Below, in pieces: positions 1-7,175 of a DNA stretch of 33,183 bases. A program made the translations under genes and the position numbers. Position 1 is the first letter of the stretch. The number at the start of each line of letters is the position of its first letter. The notes beneath the pieces are model-generated. The model had not been told where the DNA came from, made no database searches, and saw only the letters and a list, made by a program, of their open reading frames with translations. The stretch comes from Ferrigenium straubiae (GTDB lineage Bacteria; Pseudomonadota; Gammaproteobacteria; Burkholderiales; Gallionellaceae): contig JAHQXD010000005.1 of NCBI GenBank assembly GCA_019449655.1, positions 1 to 33,183 on the forward strand, in the 5' to 3' direction.

Positions 1-26
1 AGTGGCGGCAGTTTCCTGCCAAATGA

Positions 27-52
27 CCGTTTACACAAAAATTCTTACACCC
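27..52. mobile_element. Possible terminal inverted repeat of an IS256-type element
   Basis: On the minus strand this stretch reads GGTGTAAGAATTTTTGTGTA followed by AACGG, which resembles the ends I remember for IS256-family insertion sequences. If so, the element lies to the left, outside the window, and its edge is near position 52. No transposase and no second inverted repeat are visible, so this rests on resemblance alone. Bases 53-81 hold nothing I recognise. Confidence 0.35.
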
Positions 53-81
53 TCTCGAAATGTGTACGGATTCATGCCTTC

Positions 82-336
82 TCAATAATGATAGCGGCAT
101 TGCGCGACAACGATCCGGCCATCGTCGATCTTATAAACCAGACGGCGCTCATCGGTAATACGGCGCGACCAGTACCCGGATAATTCATGCTTTAAAGGTT
201 CTGGCTTGCCGGGGCCGGCAAATGGGGCATTCTGAATATTTTCGATCAGCCGGTTGATGCGCCGGAAAGCCTTATCGTTCATTTTGTGCCACCACAAATA
301 GTCTTCCTACGCCTCGTTCGCCCAAAGGATTTTCAT
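82..336 (-). pseudogene. yoeB: YoeB-family mRNA interferase toxin, broken by an in-frame amber codon
   Basis: YoeB toxins cleave mRNA at the ribosome and are neutralised by YefM. Read from the ATG at 336-334, the frame gives MKILWANEA, then TAG (309-307), then EDYLWWHKMNDKAFRRINRL and the rest of a typical YoeB. It includes the GKPEPLKHELSGYWSRRIT core, RLVYKI and the catalytic C-terminal CRYHY. Without the stop the protein would be 84 residues, the usual YoeB length, with codon 10 in the place of a Trp, so a single TGG to TAG change explains the break. The start overlaps the antitoxin stop as ATGA, the normal arrangement. Reinitiation at TTG 297-295 would give 71 residues lacking the N-terminal strand. 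The remainder of the frame is intact, so the mutation is probably recent. A sequencing error or amber readthrough remains possible. Confidence 0.88.
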
Positions 337-584
337 TTGAGCAAGGACCATTCTTTCACCTTTCCGCTGTCAATGGATGCAATCGCGCTGCTCAAGCGCT
401 TGGCATTGGCCGGGTTACGCAGCAGGTATGCGGTTTCTTCCCATGCGTTGAAACCCTCCAATGACATCAACACGGCAGGAGCGCCGTTCTGGCGCGTGAT
501 AGTGATCGGCTCGTGATTCTCGTTCACCTTATCCATGGTCTTGGCAATGCTGTTGCGGGCATTGGTGTAGGTAGTGGCATCCAT
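333..584 (-). CDS. yefM: YefM/Phd-family antitoxin
   Basis: This 83-residue protein has the YefM pattern: an N-terminal MDATTYTNARNSIAKTMDKV that forms the DNA-binding dimer fold, the EPITITRQNGAPAVLMSLEG core strand-turn segment, and a C-terminal tail rich in small and charged residues that would wrap the toxin. The family binds and neutralises YoeB and represses its own operon. It is the first gene of the pair, and its TGA overlaps the toxin ATG by four bases. The antitoxin frame is intact although its partner toxin carries a stop codon. It may therefore be an orphan regulator or may counter toxins elsewhere. The family call is firm; its present role is inferred. Confidence 0.9.
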   Translation of the reverse strand: MDATTYTNARNSIAKTMDKVNENHEPITITRQNGAPAVLMSLEGFNAWEETAYLLRNPANAKRLSSAIASIDSGKVKEWSLLK

Positions 585-619
585 GACTTATGTCTTTATT
601 TCTGTATATGTCCATAATA
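585..619 (-). promoter_or_regulatory. Possible yefM-yoeB promoter/operator
   Basis: Immediately upstream of the antitoxin ATG, the minus strand has TATTAT (619-614) as a possible -10, followed by two GACATA half-motifs 18 bases apart (GACATATACA and GACATAAGTC). YefM-type antitoxins autorepress at short repeated sites here. No good -35 is visible and the operator is a guess from position and repetition. Confidence 0.3.
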
Positions 620-687
620 ACGCGAAATTTACATCATCTCGGGGTATCGATTTGTTGCAAAAAAACCACACTCCCCCCTACAAACTT

Positions 688-715
688 TTGACAGCCCTTC
701 CCACCTCTCTATACA
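688..715 (+). promoter_or_regulatory. Sigma-70 promoter for the cyc2-like gene
   Basis: TTGACA at 688-693 and TATACA at 710-715 are separated by 16 bases, close to the sigma-70 consensus. A start near 722 would give a leader of about 80 bases before the ATG at 803. With the dedicated terminator after the gene this implies a strongly transcribed single-gene unit. Confidence 0.75.
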
Positions 716-802
716 GTCCGCATCAGTGGTAGCAGGGGGGTTTTGCCATCACTTCGAGTCGTACACATAAACCAACTTTTTCTTTTCAAGAGGAAATACA
801 CA

Positions 803-2095
803 ATGAAGAAAATCGCTCTCTCTCTGGCAGGCGTGTTGGCAGCAACCGCGTTTGCTCCGGAAGCGTCCGCTATTCCGTCGTTTGCTCGTCAAACCGGCAT
901 GGCTTGTAGCGCTTGTCACTTCCAGCACTTCCCTGTCCTGAACAGCTTCGGTATGGCTTTCAAGTCCGCCGGCTATACCATGATGGGCGCACAAAGCAAG
1001 ATCGAAGGCGAACACCTGTCGATCCCTGACACCCTGAACGCCAGCGTATTGCTCAAGATTCGTTACCAGAAGACCAATGGTGTTGATACCGCTGCCAATG
1101 CGGCCATGTCTGGCGCAACTACCAACAGTGGCCAATGGCAGATGCCGGACGAAATGTCCATGTTCTTGGGCGGACGTGCTGCCGAAAACATTGGCTTCGT
1201 GATCGAAGGCAACCTGGCGGGTAACAACGCCGCTGGTAACGGCGGTATCGCCACAGGCTTCAAGATGCCGTTCATGTTCGACGCGGGTGGTGCGAAGGTG
1301 GGCGTGGTTCCGTTCTGGACTGATGTACTGGGCCCGGCACACGGCTATGAGTTGAGCAGCTCGGGTATGGTTCGCGGTCTGCGCTGGTCTGAAGATCGTT
1401 CCAGCATTGCCGCCGCCAACTTCGTCGGCCTGAACAACGGCGCTGCGACCGGTCTCGCATTTGTGGCCAAGAATGACATGGGCTACATCAACTGGACTCG
1501 TTGGTCGCCCACACAAGCAGGTTCTCTGGGCGGTGCTGGCACCAAGCAATTCAAGGCAAACTGGGTACGTTTGGCTGCCACCCCGAACTATGCTGACTGG
1601 AATATGCATATCGGCTTGGGCTTCATGTCGGGTTCTACCAACCAGGGCGTCGCAGCAACGCCAGTAGACCGTAAGGGTTCTACTCTGGACTTCCAAGGCC
1701 AGACCCAACTGGGTGGCAAGGACTTCAGCCTGTATGCGTCCTATGCTCGCGCCCCTGGTGGTGCTGGGACTACCAATGCATATAACAACGTCGCTGGTGT
1801 TAACAATCCTAATGCCAAGAAGGCCTTTCAGATCGGTGCCGACTACAGCGTGATCCCCCACGTTCTGCACCTCGGTGCTTCGTACCTGGATGGCGATACC
1901 GGTGCGGCAGCGCTCAACAAGGATAAGGCCTTCATGATCCAGGGCATCTACGACATGGTACAGAACGTTGCGTTGCATGCGAGCTATACCAAGTACAGCG
2001 GCAGCGTTTATGACTTGGGTGGTGCGAAGGACAAGACTGTTGCGGGCAATTCCGGCGACAGCCTCCTGATGTTCATGCTGGAAGCTTCGTTCTAA
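803..2095 (+). CDS. cyc2: Cyc2-like fused monohaem cytochrome c - outer-membrane porin
   Basis: The 430-residue precursor has a Sec signal peptide (MKKIALSLAGVLAATAFA, predicted cleavage after ASA at 23). Then follow the Cyc2-type segment IPSFARQTGMACSACH, with one CxxCH haem site at 35-39, and the conserved FPVLNSFGMAFKSAGYT. The rest is glycine-rich and aromatic with alternating polarity, as expected of a beta barrel, and ends in Phe, the outer-membrane C-terminal signature. In Fe(II) oxidisers Cyc2 takes electrons from iron at the cell surface and passes them through the barrel. I chose the ATG at 803 because AGAGGAAA precedes it and it starts the signal peptide; an upstream in-frame start at 743 has neither. 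The gene looks less GC-rich than its neighbours, as highly expressed genes often do. The family is likely; iron oxidation itself is inferred, and other porin-cytochromes exist. Confidence 0.82.
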   Translation: MKKIALSLAGVLAATAFAPEASAIPSFARQTGMACSACHFQHFPVLNSFGMAFKSAGYTMMGAQSKIEGEHLSIPDTLNASVLLKIRYQKTNGVDTAANAAMSGATTNSGQWQMPDEMSMFLGGRAAENIGFVIEGNLAGNNAAGNGGIATGFKMPFMFDAGGAKVGVVPFWTDVLGPAHGYELSSSGMVRGLRWSEDRSSIAAANFVGLNNGAATGLAFVAKNDMGYINWTRWSPTQAGSLGGAGTKQFKANWVRLAATPNYADWNMHIGLGFMSGSTNQGVAATPVDRKGSTLDFQGQTQLGGKDFSLYASYARAPGGAGTTNAYNNVAGVNNPNAKKAFQIGADYSVIPHVLHLGASYLDGDTGAAALNKDKAFMIQGIYDMVQNVALHASYTKYSGSVYDLGGAKDKTVAGNSGDSLLMFMLEASF

Positions 2096-2156
2096 GTTGA
2101 CGGAATCGAGGAAGCAGCCTGAAGCTGGGCTGTTTTCAGAGTACTGTCGATAGGCT

Positions 2157-2189
2157 AACAGGGGAGACTTCGGTCTCCCCTGTTTTTTT
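2157..2189 (+). terminator. Intrinsic terminator after cyc2
   Basis: A 12-bp perfect stem (AACAGGGGAGAC / GTCTCCCCTGTT) closes a TTCG tetraloop and runs into an uninterrupted T tract ending at 2189. This is a textbook Rho-independent terminator and isolates cyc2 from the genes that follow. Confidence 0.93.
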
Positions 2190-2190
2190 G

Positions 2191-2219
2191 TTGCAGTGAG
2201 ACAATGGTTGCGTGATACT
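2191..2219 (+). promoter_or_regulatory. Candidate sigma-70 promoter for the YkgJ-like gene
   Basis: TTGCAG (2191-2196) and GATACT (2214-2219) are 17 bases apart, just after the cyc2 terminator and about 30 bases before the ATG. Each hexamer matches the consensus at four of six positions, so this is plausible rather than certain. Confidence 0.4.
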
Positions 2220-2248
2220 TAAATATTATTGTTAGAGTCAGAGATCAG

Positions 2249-2641
2249 ATGGATGAATCTACAAAATTGGCGAAAATAGACGCGCTGTTGAGCGCGATCC
2301 CCGCTTTTCAATGCAAGGAAGGATGCTACGACTGCTGCGGGCCGGTTGAATTGTCGCGGCTGGAATATATGCGCTGCATCCAGGCCTCCGGCCGCTCAGC
2401 GGAAGATGTCCGGCTTCAGATGCAAAACAACCAGAAGCAGGGGATATACACCTGCCCGTTGCTTGACGCAAACACCAAGAAATGCTCCGTCTATGAAGTG
2501 CGCCCGGCCATCTGCAGGCTGTTTGGCGTGGTCAAGGGCGAACTGATCTGCCCACATGGCTACGCGCCAGAAAGCTCTACCATGTTGAGCAATAAACAGG
2601 CGCGCGACATTCTCAGGAAAGTAAATGAACTGGGAAAATAA
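2249..2641 (+). CDS. YkgJ-family cysteine-cluster protein
   Basis: This 130-residue protein carries the UPF0153/YkgJ cysteine pattern: CKEGCYDCCGPV at 22-33, then YTCPLLDANTKKCSVYEVRP, AICRLFG and LICPHG. Proteins of this family are thought to chelate a metal, zinc or an Fe-S cluster, through these cysteines. No enzymatic role is established that I can name. It has no signal peptide or membrane segment, so it should be cytoplasmic. No strong ribosome binding site precedes the ATG. cysC follows 26 bases later on the same strand and may be co-transcribed. The family call is firm; the function is unknown. Confidence 0.85.
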   Translation: MDESTKLAKIDALLSAIPAFQCKEGCYDCCGPVELSRLEYMRCIQASGRSAEDVRLQMQNNQKQGIYTCPLLDANTKKCSVYEVRPAICRLFGVVKGELICPHGYAPESSTMLSNKQARDILRKVNELGK

Positions 2642-2667
2642 AGATGTGTCCAGTGTAAGGCGACCTT

Positions 2668-3333
2668 GTGGGCAACAATGCTGGGACTCCCGGTTTTACC
2701 ACAAATGACCGGCAAGTACCCTCAATTCCCACCAATGTAGTTTGGCACCACGCAACCGTGACGCGCGAGCGGCGCGAGGCGCAGAACGGGCATCGCGGCG
2801 CCATCGTCTGGTTTACCGGGCTGTCCGGCGCGGGCAAGTCGACCCTGGCGCATGCCGTGGAAGAGCACCTGCACCAGGCAGGATGCCGGACATTCGTGCT
2901 CGATGGCGACAACGTGCGCCACGGCCTGTGCGCCGACCTGGGATTCTCGGCGGCGGACCGGGCGGAGAACATCCGCCGCGTCGGCGAGGTCGCGAAACTC
3001 TTCATGGAGGCGGGCGTGATCGTGCTGACGGCATTCATTTCCCCGTTCCGCGAAGACCGCGACCGGGTGCGCACCATGGTGCGGCCGGGGGAGTTCATCG
3101 AGGTCCACTGTCAATGCCCGGTCGAGGTGTGCGAGCAGCGCGACGTAAAAGGGCTGTACCGTAAGGCGCGCGCGGGCGAGATCGCGCAGTTCACCGGAAT
3201 ATCGTCGCCTTACGAAGCGCCGGACGCGCCGGAGCTGGTGGTGAATACCTCGGAGAACAGCCTGCCCGATTGCGTGCAGCAGGTGATTGCCGTTCTTGCG
3301 CAGAACGGCATCAGCCCGGGTAAGGCAGCCTAA
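2668..3333 (+). CDS. cysC: Adenylylsulfate (APS) kinase
   Basis: CysC phosphorylates APS to PAPS with ATP in sulfate assimilation. The 221-residue protein shows the family N-terminus [20 protein letters not shown], the Walker A loop GLSGAGKST at 51-59, DGDNVRHGL at 79-87 and the [13 protein letters not shown] segment with the family serine at 125. [20 protein letters not shown] and [11 protein letters not shown] follow. The start is the GTG at 2668, behind a weak AAGGCGA; there is no in-frame ATG between there and the conserved N-terminus. The partners cysD and cysN are not in this window. It converges on argA with about 30 bases between and no clear terminator. This is the single-domain kinase, not a CysN-CysC fusion. 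Confidence 0.95.
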   Translation: MGNNAGTPGFTTNDRQVPSIPTNVVWHHATVTRERREAQNGHRGAIVWFTGLSGAGKSTLAHAVEEHLHQAGCRTFVLDGDNVRHGLCADLGFSAADRAENIRRVGEVAKLFMEAGVIVLTAFISPFREDRDRVRTMVRPGEFIEVHCQCPVEVCEQRDVKGLYRKARAGEIAQFTGISSPYEAPDAPELVVNTSENSLPDCVQQVIAVLAQNGISPGKAA

Positions 3334-3364
3334 CCCGCCTCCTCTGAGTCCGCCGCTTTCCGGT

Positions 3365-4687
3365 TCAAATCTTCCGCACAAACACCTTGGATTTGCGCTG
3401 GTAGTTGTACAGCGACTTTTTCTGCGCGGGCAGCGCCGAGACGTCGGCTTCAACGAAGCCGCGCTCGATGAACCAGTGCGCGGTGCGCGTGGTGAGCACG
3501 AACAATTCCTTCAGCCTCTGCATCTGCGCGAGGCTGATCATGTGGTCGAGGATGGCCTGACCATAGCCGCGATCGCGATATTGCGTGTCCACCGCGAGGC
3601 AGGCCAGCTCGGCGGCGGCCTCGTCGGGGAAGGGATAGAGCGCGGCGCAGCCGACGATGCGACGGTCATGTTCCAGCACCACGAAGCGCGCGATTTCGCG
3701 TTCCAGCAGTTCGCGGTTGCGCCGCACCAGCACCCCCGCGGCCTCCAGCGGGCGCAGCAAATGCAGGATGCCGCCGACATCCTCGATAGTGGCGGCGCGC
3801 AGGGTGTTGAGCGTGCTTTCCACGACCATCGTGCCGATACCTTCGTCGCTGAACAGCTCCTGCAGCACCGCGCCGTCGGTGTGGCGGCTGACGAGGTGAG
3901 TGCGCGCCACGCCGGCCTCGCAGGCGCGTATCGCGCAGGGCAGGAACATGCCCACGTCTTCGGGCAGCTTGCGCTTGCCGGATAGCACGGCCTGGGCCTC
4001 GGCGATGGTGAGCTCCTTGAGCAGCTTACCCTTCTTGTCATGCACGCCGTCCGTGTCCATCAGGAACATCAGCTTGTCGGCATCCAGCGCGATGGCGGTT
4101 GCGGTGGCGATGTCTTCCAGCGTGACGTTGAACACCTCGCCGGTGGGCGAGTAGCCGAGCGGCGAGAGCAGCACCACCTCGCCGAAATCCATGCGGTCGT
4201 TCAGGGCCGCAACGTCCACTTTGCGCACGCTGCCGGTGTGCATCAGGTCCACGCCTTCGACTACGCCGATGGGCTGGGCGGTGATGAAGTTGCCGCCCGC
4301 CACGCGGATGTCGGCGTTGGCCATCGGCGAATTCGCCAGCCCCATCGACAGCAGCGCCTCGATCTCGACGCGCACCCGGCCGACTGCTTCCTTCACGCAC
4401 TGCAGGGTCTCCGCGTCGGTCATGCGGATACCCTGGTAATAGGTGTCACCGAGATTGTTCTTTGCGAGGTGCTGCTCGATCTGCGGGCGTGCGCCGTGCA
4501 CCAGCACCAGCCGGATGCCGAGCGCGGCGAGCAGGTTGAAGTCGTGCGTCAGCTCGACGAACTTGCCGTCCGCGACCACCTCGCCGCCGAAGGCGATGAC
4601 GAAGGTCTTGCCGCGAAAGGCGTTGATGTAAGGCGCGACGGAACGGAACCAGGCGACGAAGTCGGCGGGGGAAGTGGTAATCGGCAT
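3365..4687 (-). CDS. argA: Amino-acid N-acetyltransferase (N-acetylglutamate synthase)
   Basis: ArgA acetylates glutamate with acetyl-CoA, the first step of arginine synthesis, and is normally feedback-inhibited by arginine. At 440 residues it has the classical two-domain form. Residues about 1-280 form an amino-acid-kinase-like domain (FVIAFGGEVV, LVLVHGARPQIE, GYSPTGEVFNV, KLMFLMDTDGV). Residues about 290-440 form a GNAT domain with the acetyl-CoA loop YRDRGYGQAIL and HWFIERGF. The start ATG at 4687 is preceded by AGGGAGCC. It is the last gene of a minus-strand run rsmE - tautomerase - argA, 37 bases after the tautomerase, so shared transcription is likely. Confidence 0.96.
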   Translation of the reverse strand: MPITTSPADFVAWFRSVAPYINAFRGKTFVIAFGGEVVADGKFVELTHDFNLLAALGIRLVLVHGARPQIEQHLAKNNLGDTYYQGIRMTDAETLQCVKEAVGRVRVEIEALLSMGLANSPMANADIRVAGGNFITAQPIGVVEGVDLMHTGSVRKVDVAALNDRMDFGEVVLLSPLGYSPTGEVFNVTLEDIATATAIALDADKLMFLMDTDGVHDKKGKLLKELTIAEAQAVLSGKRKLPEDVGMFLPCAIRACEAGVARTHLVSRHTDGAVLQELFSDEGIGTMVVESTLNTLRAATIEDVGGILHLLRPLEAAGVLVRRNRELLEREIARFVVLEHDRRIVGCAALYPFPDEAAAELACLAVDTQYRDRGYGQAILDHMISLAQMQRLKELFVLTTRTAHWFIERGFVEADVSALPAQKKSLYNYQRKSKVFVRKI

Positions 4688-4724
4688 TTAAGGCTCCCTA
4701 GTGCAATACGTGCATCATGCCGCG

Positions 4725-4910
4725 CTATTCCTCGTCTAGCAACTGCCCGGCGATGGCCCAGTTCTCGTCGGGCAGTTCGTCGAAGGCGATGTAGGTATAG
4801 GATTTCGGCTTGAGCGCGATGCGCTCCAGCGTGTCGGTGATCTCGGCGGCGATTTTCGCCTTCTGCTCGCGGGTCAGCGTACCCGCGATGCGGATGTTGA
4901 CGTAAGGCAT
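4725..4910 (-). CDS. 4-oxalocrotonate tautomerase family protein
   Basis: The 61-residue product begins MPYVNIRIAGTLTREQKAKI. Removal of Met would expose Pro1, the catalytic base of the tautomerase superfamily, and the length matches 4-oxalocrotonate tautomerases of about 62 residues. I set the start at 4910 rather than the longer frame to 4985 because AAGGAGA lies just upstream and only this start gives Pro at position 2. The extra N-terminal residues of the longer frame are translated dispersed repeat. The substrate is unknown: no catechol-degradation genes are nearby, and such proteins are often promiscuous. It lies between rsmE and argA on the same strand. Confidence 0.85.
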   Translation of the reverse strand: MPYVNIRIAGTLTREQKAKIAAEITDTLERIALKPKSYTYIAFDELPDENWAIAGQLLDEE

Positions 4911-4947
4911 GATGGTCTCCTTGTTTGAAGTACGTGAAAAGTGAAAG

Positions 4948-4992
4948 GTGAAACGTGAAACGAAAAAACTGCTCTCACATTTCACGTTTCAC
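4948..4992. repeat. 13-bp perfect inverted repeat with GTGAAA iterations
   Basis: GTGAAACGTGAAA (4948-4960) and its exact reverse complement TTTCACGTTTCAC (4980-4992) flank a 19-base spacer. Further GTGAAA units continue to the left from about 4934. The right arm includes the rsmE stop, so the last residues of RsmE (ET) come from the repeat. It could fold as a hairpin in the rsmE-tautomerase mRNA, but there is no T tract on the outgoing side, so I do not call it a terminator. Confidence 0.7.
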
Positions 4993-5719
4993 AAAAATCA
5001 CCCCACAGCGTTTGCAGCGCGGCCAGCCCGGCGATCGCCGCGGTCTCGGTGCGCAGCACGCGCACGCCCAAACGGATCGGCGTGAAGCCGCAGCGCAGTG
5101 CGGCTTCGCTTTCCGCCTCGGCGAAGCCCCCCTCCGCGCCGATCAGCAGCGTGACCCCGCCCTGAGGTCTGGGCTGGTTATGCAGGGAGGTTGCACCCTG
5201 CGGCAGCAGGATGAGCTTCGTGCCGGGCGCTTCCTTCATTTGTTGCAGCCAGACCATGATGTCCAGCGGCGCATGGATTTCGGGCAGCAGGTTGCGCCCG
5301 CATTGTTCGCAGGCGGAGATGGCGACCTGCTGCCAGTGTTCGAGTCGCTTGGCGGCGCGTTCGGCGGACAGCCGCGCCACGCTGCGTTCGGTGGCTAGCG
5401 GCTGGATTTCCGCGACGCCCAGTTCGGTGACCTTCTGGATCACCCAGTCCATTTTTTCGCTGCTGGTCATGGCCTGCGCGAGCATGACCCGCAACGGCGA
5501 TTCGCGGTCAGCATCCGTCGCACTGATGTGATCCACGGCCACGCGCCTGCCTTCGATCGCGGCGACGACGCCGTGGCACGCATTGCCGATGCCGTCGAAC
5601 ATTTCCACGCGATCCCCCTCGCGCAGCCGCAGCACGCGCGCGGCGTGATGCGCCGCCTCGGGCGGCAGGTCGAACGAACCGCCGGAGGGCAGGGGCGGAG
5701 GGCAGTAGAAGCGCGGCAT
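4982..5719 (-). CDS. rsmE: 16S rRNA (uracil1498-N3)-methyltransferase
   Basis: RsmE methylates U1498 in the decoding region of 16S rRNA using SAM. The 245-residue protein has the N-terminal PUA-like RNA-binding domain (MPRFYCPP, HHAARVLRLREGD) and a C-terminal SPOUT domain. Its signatures are QAMTSSEKMDWVIQKVTELG, CEQCGRNLLPEI, LLIGAEGGFAEAE and LGVRVLRTETAAIAGLAALQ, the last forming the knotted SAM site. The length is normal for the family. It begins a minus-strand run with the tautomerase and argA and is divergent from the thioredoxin-fold gene. Its final codons fall inside an inverted repeat. Confidence 0.96.
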   Translation of the reverse strand: MPRFYCPPPLPSGGSFDLPPEAAHHAARVLRLREGDRVEMFDGIGNACHGVVAAIEGRRVAVDHISATDADRESPLRVMLAQAMTSSEKMDWVIQKVTELGVAEIQPLATERSVARLSAERAAKRLEHWQQVAISACEQCGRNLLPEIHAPLDIMVWLQQMKEAPGTKLILLPQGATSLHNQPRPQGGVTLLIGAEGGFAEAESEAALRCGFTPIRLGVRVLRTETAAIAGLAALQTLWGDFCET

Positions 5720-5754
5720 GGTCAGCTTGCGGATGAATAATGGCTTGGGCGCGA

Positions 5755-5763
5755 TGATATAAT
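5755..5763 (+). promoter_or_regulatory. Extended -10 promoter element before the thioredoxin-fold gene
   Basis: TGATATAAT fits the TGnTATAAT extended -10 perfectly. It lies about 30 bases before the ATG at 5793, between the divergent rsmE and the thioredoxin-fold gene. No clear -35 is present, as is usual with extended -10 promoters. It would drive the 5793-10009 gene run. Confidence 0.55.
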
Positions 5764-5792
5764 GCCGCGCAAAATCTTGTCAGGGATATCAA

Positions 5793-6350
5793 ATGGTCAG
5801 CCTGCAACCACCGTTGTGCGATTTCGGCTGGAAAGCCCCCGATTTTGACCTGCCGGGCGTGGACGGCAAGCGTTACACGCTGCAAGGTGCGCGCGGTGCG
5901 AACGGCCTGCTGGTGATGTTTATCTGCAACCACTGCCCCTATGTGAAATCCATCCGCGACCGCATCGTGCGCGACGCGCGCGAACTGCAGCAGCACGGCA
6001 TCAACAGCATCGCGATCATGTCCAACGACCCCGCCGACTACGAGGAAGACTCCTTCGACAACATGAAGCGGGTGGCAGCCCAGTACGGTTATCCTTTTCC
6101 CTATGTTTGGGACGAGACCCAGCGGGTCGCGAAGGATTACGGCGCAGTGTGCACCCCGGATTTCTTCGGCTTCAACGCCAAGCTGGAGCTGCAATACCGC
6201 GGGCGGCTCGATGCGTCGCGCAAGGAAGCCGCGCCGGATGCGCCGCGCGACCTGTTCGACGCGATGCTGCAGGTCGCCCGGACCGGCCAGGGGCCGCGCG
6301 AACAGATCGCCAGTATGGGCTGCTCCATCAAGTGGAAAGGTGAAGCATGA
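5793..6350 (+). CDS. Thioredoxin-fold (AhpC/TSA-like) protein with CNHC motif
   Basis: The 185-residue protein has a peroxiredoxin/thioredoxin-like start (APDFDLPGVDGKRYTL) and the dithiol motif CNHCPYVKSI with cysteines at 45 and 48. IAIMSNDPADYEEDS and YGAVCTPDFFGFN, with the cis-Pro region, follow. This combination marks a broad family of bacterial thioredoxin-family proteins of unsettled role, probably cytoplasmic thiol redox enzymes. There is no signal peptide. The start is supported by CAGGGA upstream. Its stop overlaps the start of the next gene as ATGA, so the two are translationally coupled. I cannot tell peroxidase from disulfide reductase activity by sequence. Confidence 0.85.
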   Translation: MVSLQPPLCDFGWKAPDFDLPGVDGKRYTLQGARGANGLLVMFICNHCPYVKSIRDRIVRDARELQQHGINSIAIMSNDPADYEEDSFDNMKRVAAQYGYPFPYVWDETQRVAKDYGAVCTPDFFGFNAKLELQYRGRLDASRKEAAPDAPRDLFDAMLQVARTGQGPREQIASMGCSIKWKGEA

Positions 6351-7162
6351 CGCGGGCTTCCACGCGCAGCATGGGCGCGATGCTCAAGGCGGTGGTCGCG
6401 GCCGTCAAACTGGTCGCGGCCGAGGAGATCATGCCGCGCTATCTCAAGGTGGCGCACCAGCGCAAGAGCGACGGCAGTCTGTGCACCGAGGCGGACACCG
6501 CCGCGCAGGCCGCCCTGACGCGGAAGTTGCAGGCCATTCTCAACGTGCCGGTGCTGGGCGAGGAAATGCCCGCGAGCGAGCAGCATGCGCTATGGCAAGC
6601 CGGCCATGATGGCCTCTGGTGCATCGACCCGATCGACGGGACCTCCAATTTCGTGCGCGGCCTGCCCTATTTCGCGGTGTCCGTCGCGCTGCTGCGCAAG
6701 GGCAAGAGCCAGCTGGGCGTGGTGTACGACCCGGTCGCGGACGAGATGTTCGCCGCCGAATCGGGCAAGGGCGCGTTCCTGAACGGCGAATTGCTGATGA
6801 AGCGCGAAGCGGCGAAATCGCTGCAGCATGCCCTGGCCAACGTCGACCTGAAGCGCCTGGGCGCAAAACTGGTCACGCAGCTCGCCTCCCACCCACCCTA
6901 TTCCTCGCAACGCAACTTCGGCGCAAGCGCGCTGGACTGGTGCTACACCGCCGCCGGGCGCTACGACGTGTATTTGCATGGCGGCCAGAAACTCTGGGAT
7001 TATGCCGCCGGCCTGCTGGTCTTGCTGGAAGCGGGCGGTCATGCCAGTTGCATCGAGGACGACGATTTCGCGTTGGGCGATGTCTGGCAGCGCTCGGTGA
7101 TTGCGGCCGGCGACAAGAAACTGTTCGACGAATGGAAGAAGTGGATACGCGCGCAGCGATGA
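6347..7162 (+). CDS. Inositol monophosphatase family phosphatase
   Basis: This 271-residue protein has the metal-dependent sugar phosphatase signatures: GEEMP at 71-75, CIDPIDGTSNFVRGLP around 92-107 with the metal-binding aspartates, and LWDYAAGLLVLLEAGG near the C-terminus with the last metal-binding Asp. The family hydrolyses inositol phosphates, histidinol phosphate, fructose bisphosphate or PAP, and the substrate cannot be fixed here. It overlaps the thioredoxin-fold gene by four bases and precedes trkA by 13 bases, so it is part of one transcription unit. It is not the SuhB type by context; SuhB would be a distinct locus. Confidence 0.88.
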   Translation: MTRASTRSMGAMLKAVVAAVKLVAAEEIMPRYLKVAHQRKSDGSLCTEADTAAQAALTRKLQAILNVPVLGEEMPASEQHALWQAGHDGLWCIDPIDGTSNFVRGLPYFAVSVALLRKGKSQLGVVYDPVADEMFAAESGKGAFLNGELLMKREAAKSLQHALANVDLKRLGAKLVTQLASHPPYSSQRNFGASALDWCYTAAGRYDVYLHGGQKLWDYAAGLLVLLEAGGHASCIEDDDFALGDVWQRSVIAAGDKKLFDEWKKWIRAQR

Positions 7163-7175
7163 ATCGGGAGGGGAC

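Noticed and set aside
749..1978. Long minus-strand frame opposite cyc2
   Set aside because: It is the mirror of a well-supported gene, has a low-complexity His/Arg-rich product and no family motif or ribosome binding site.
7101..7175. Extended N-terminus for TrkA
   Set aside because: It overlaps the phosphatase gene, has no ribosome binding site, and TrkA aligns from KILILGAGQVG, right after the GTG at 7176.
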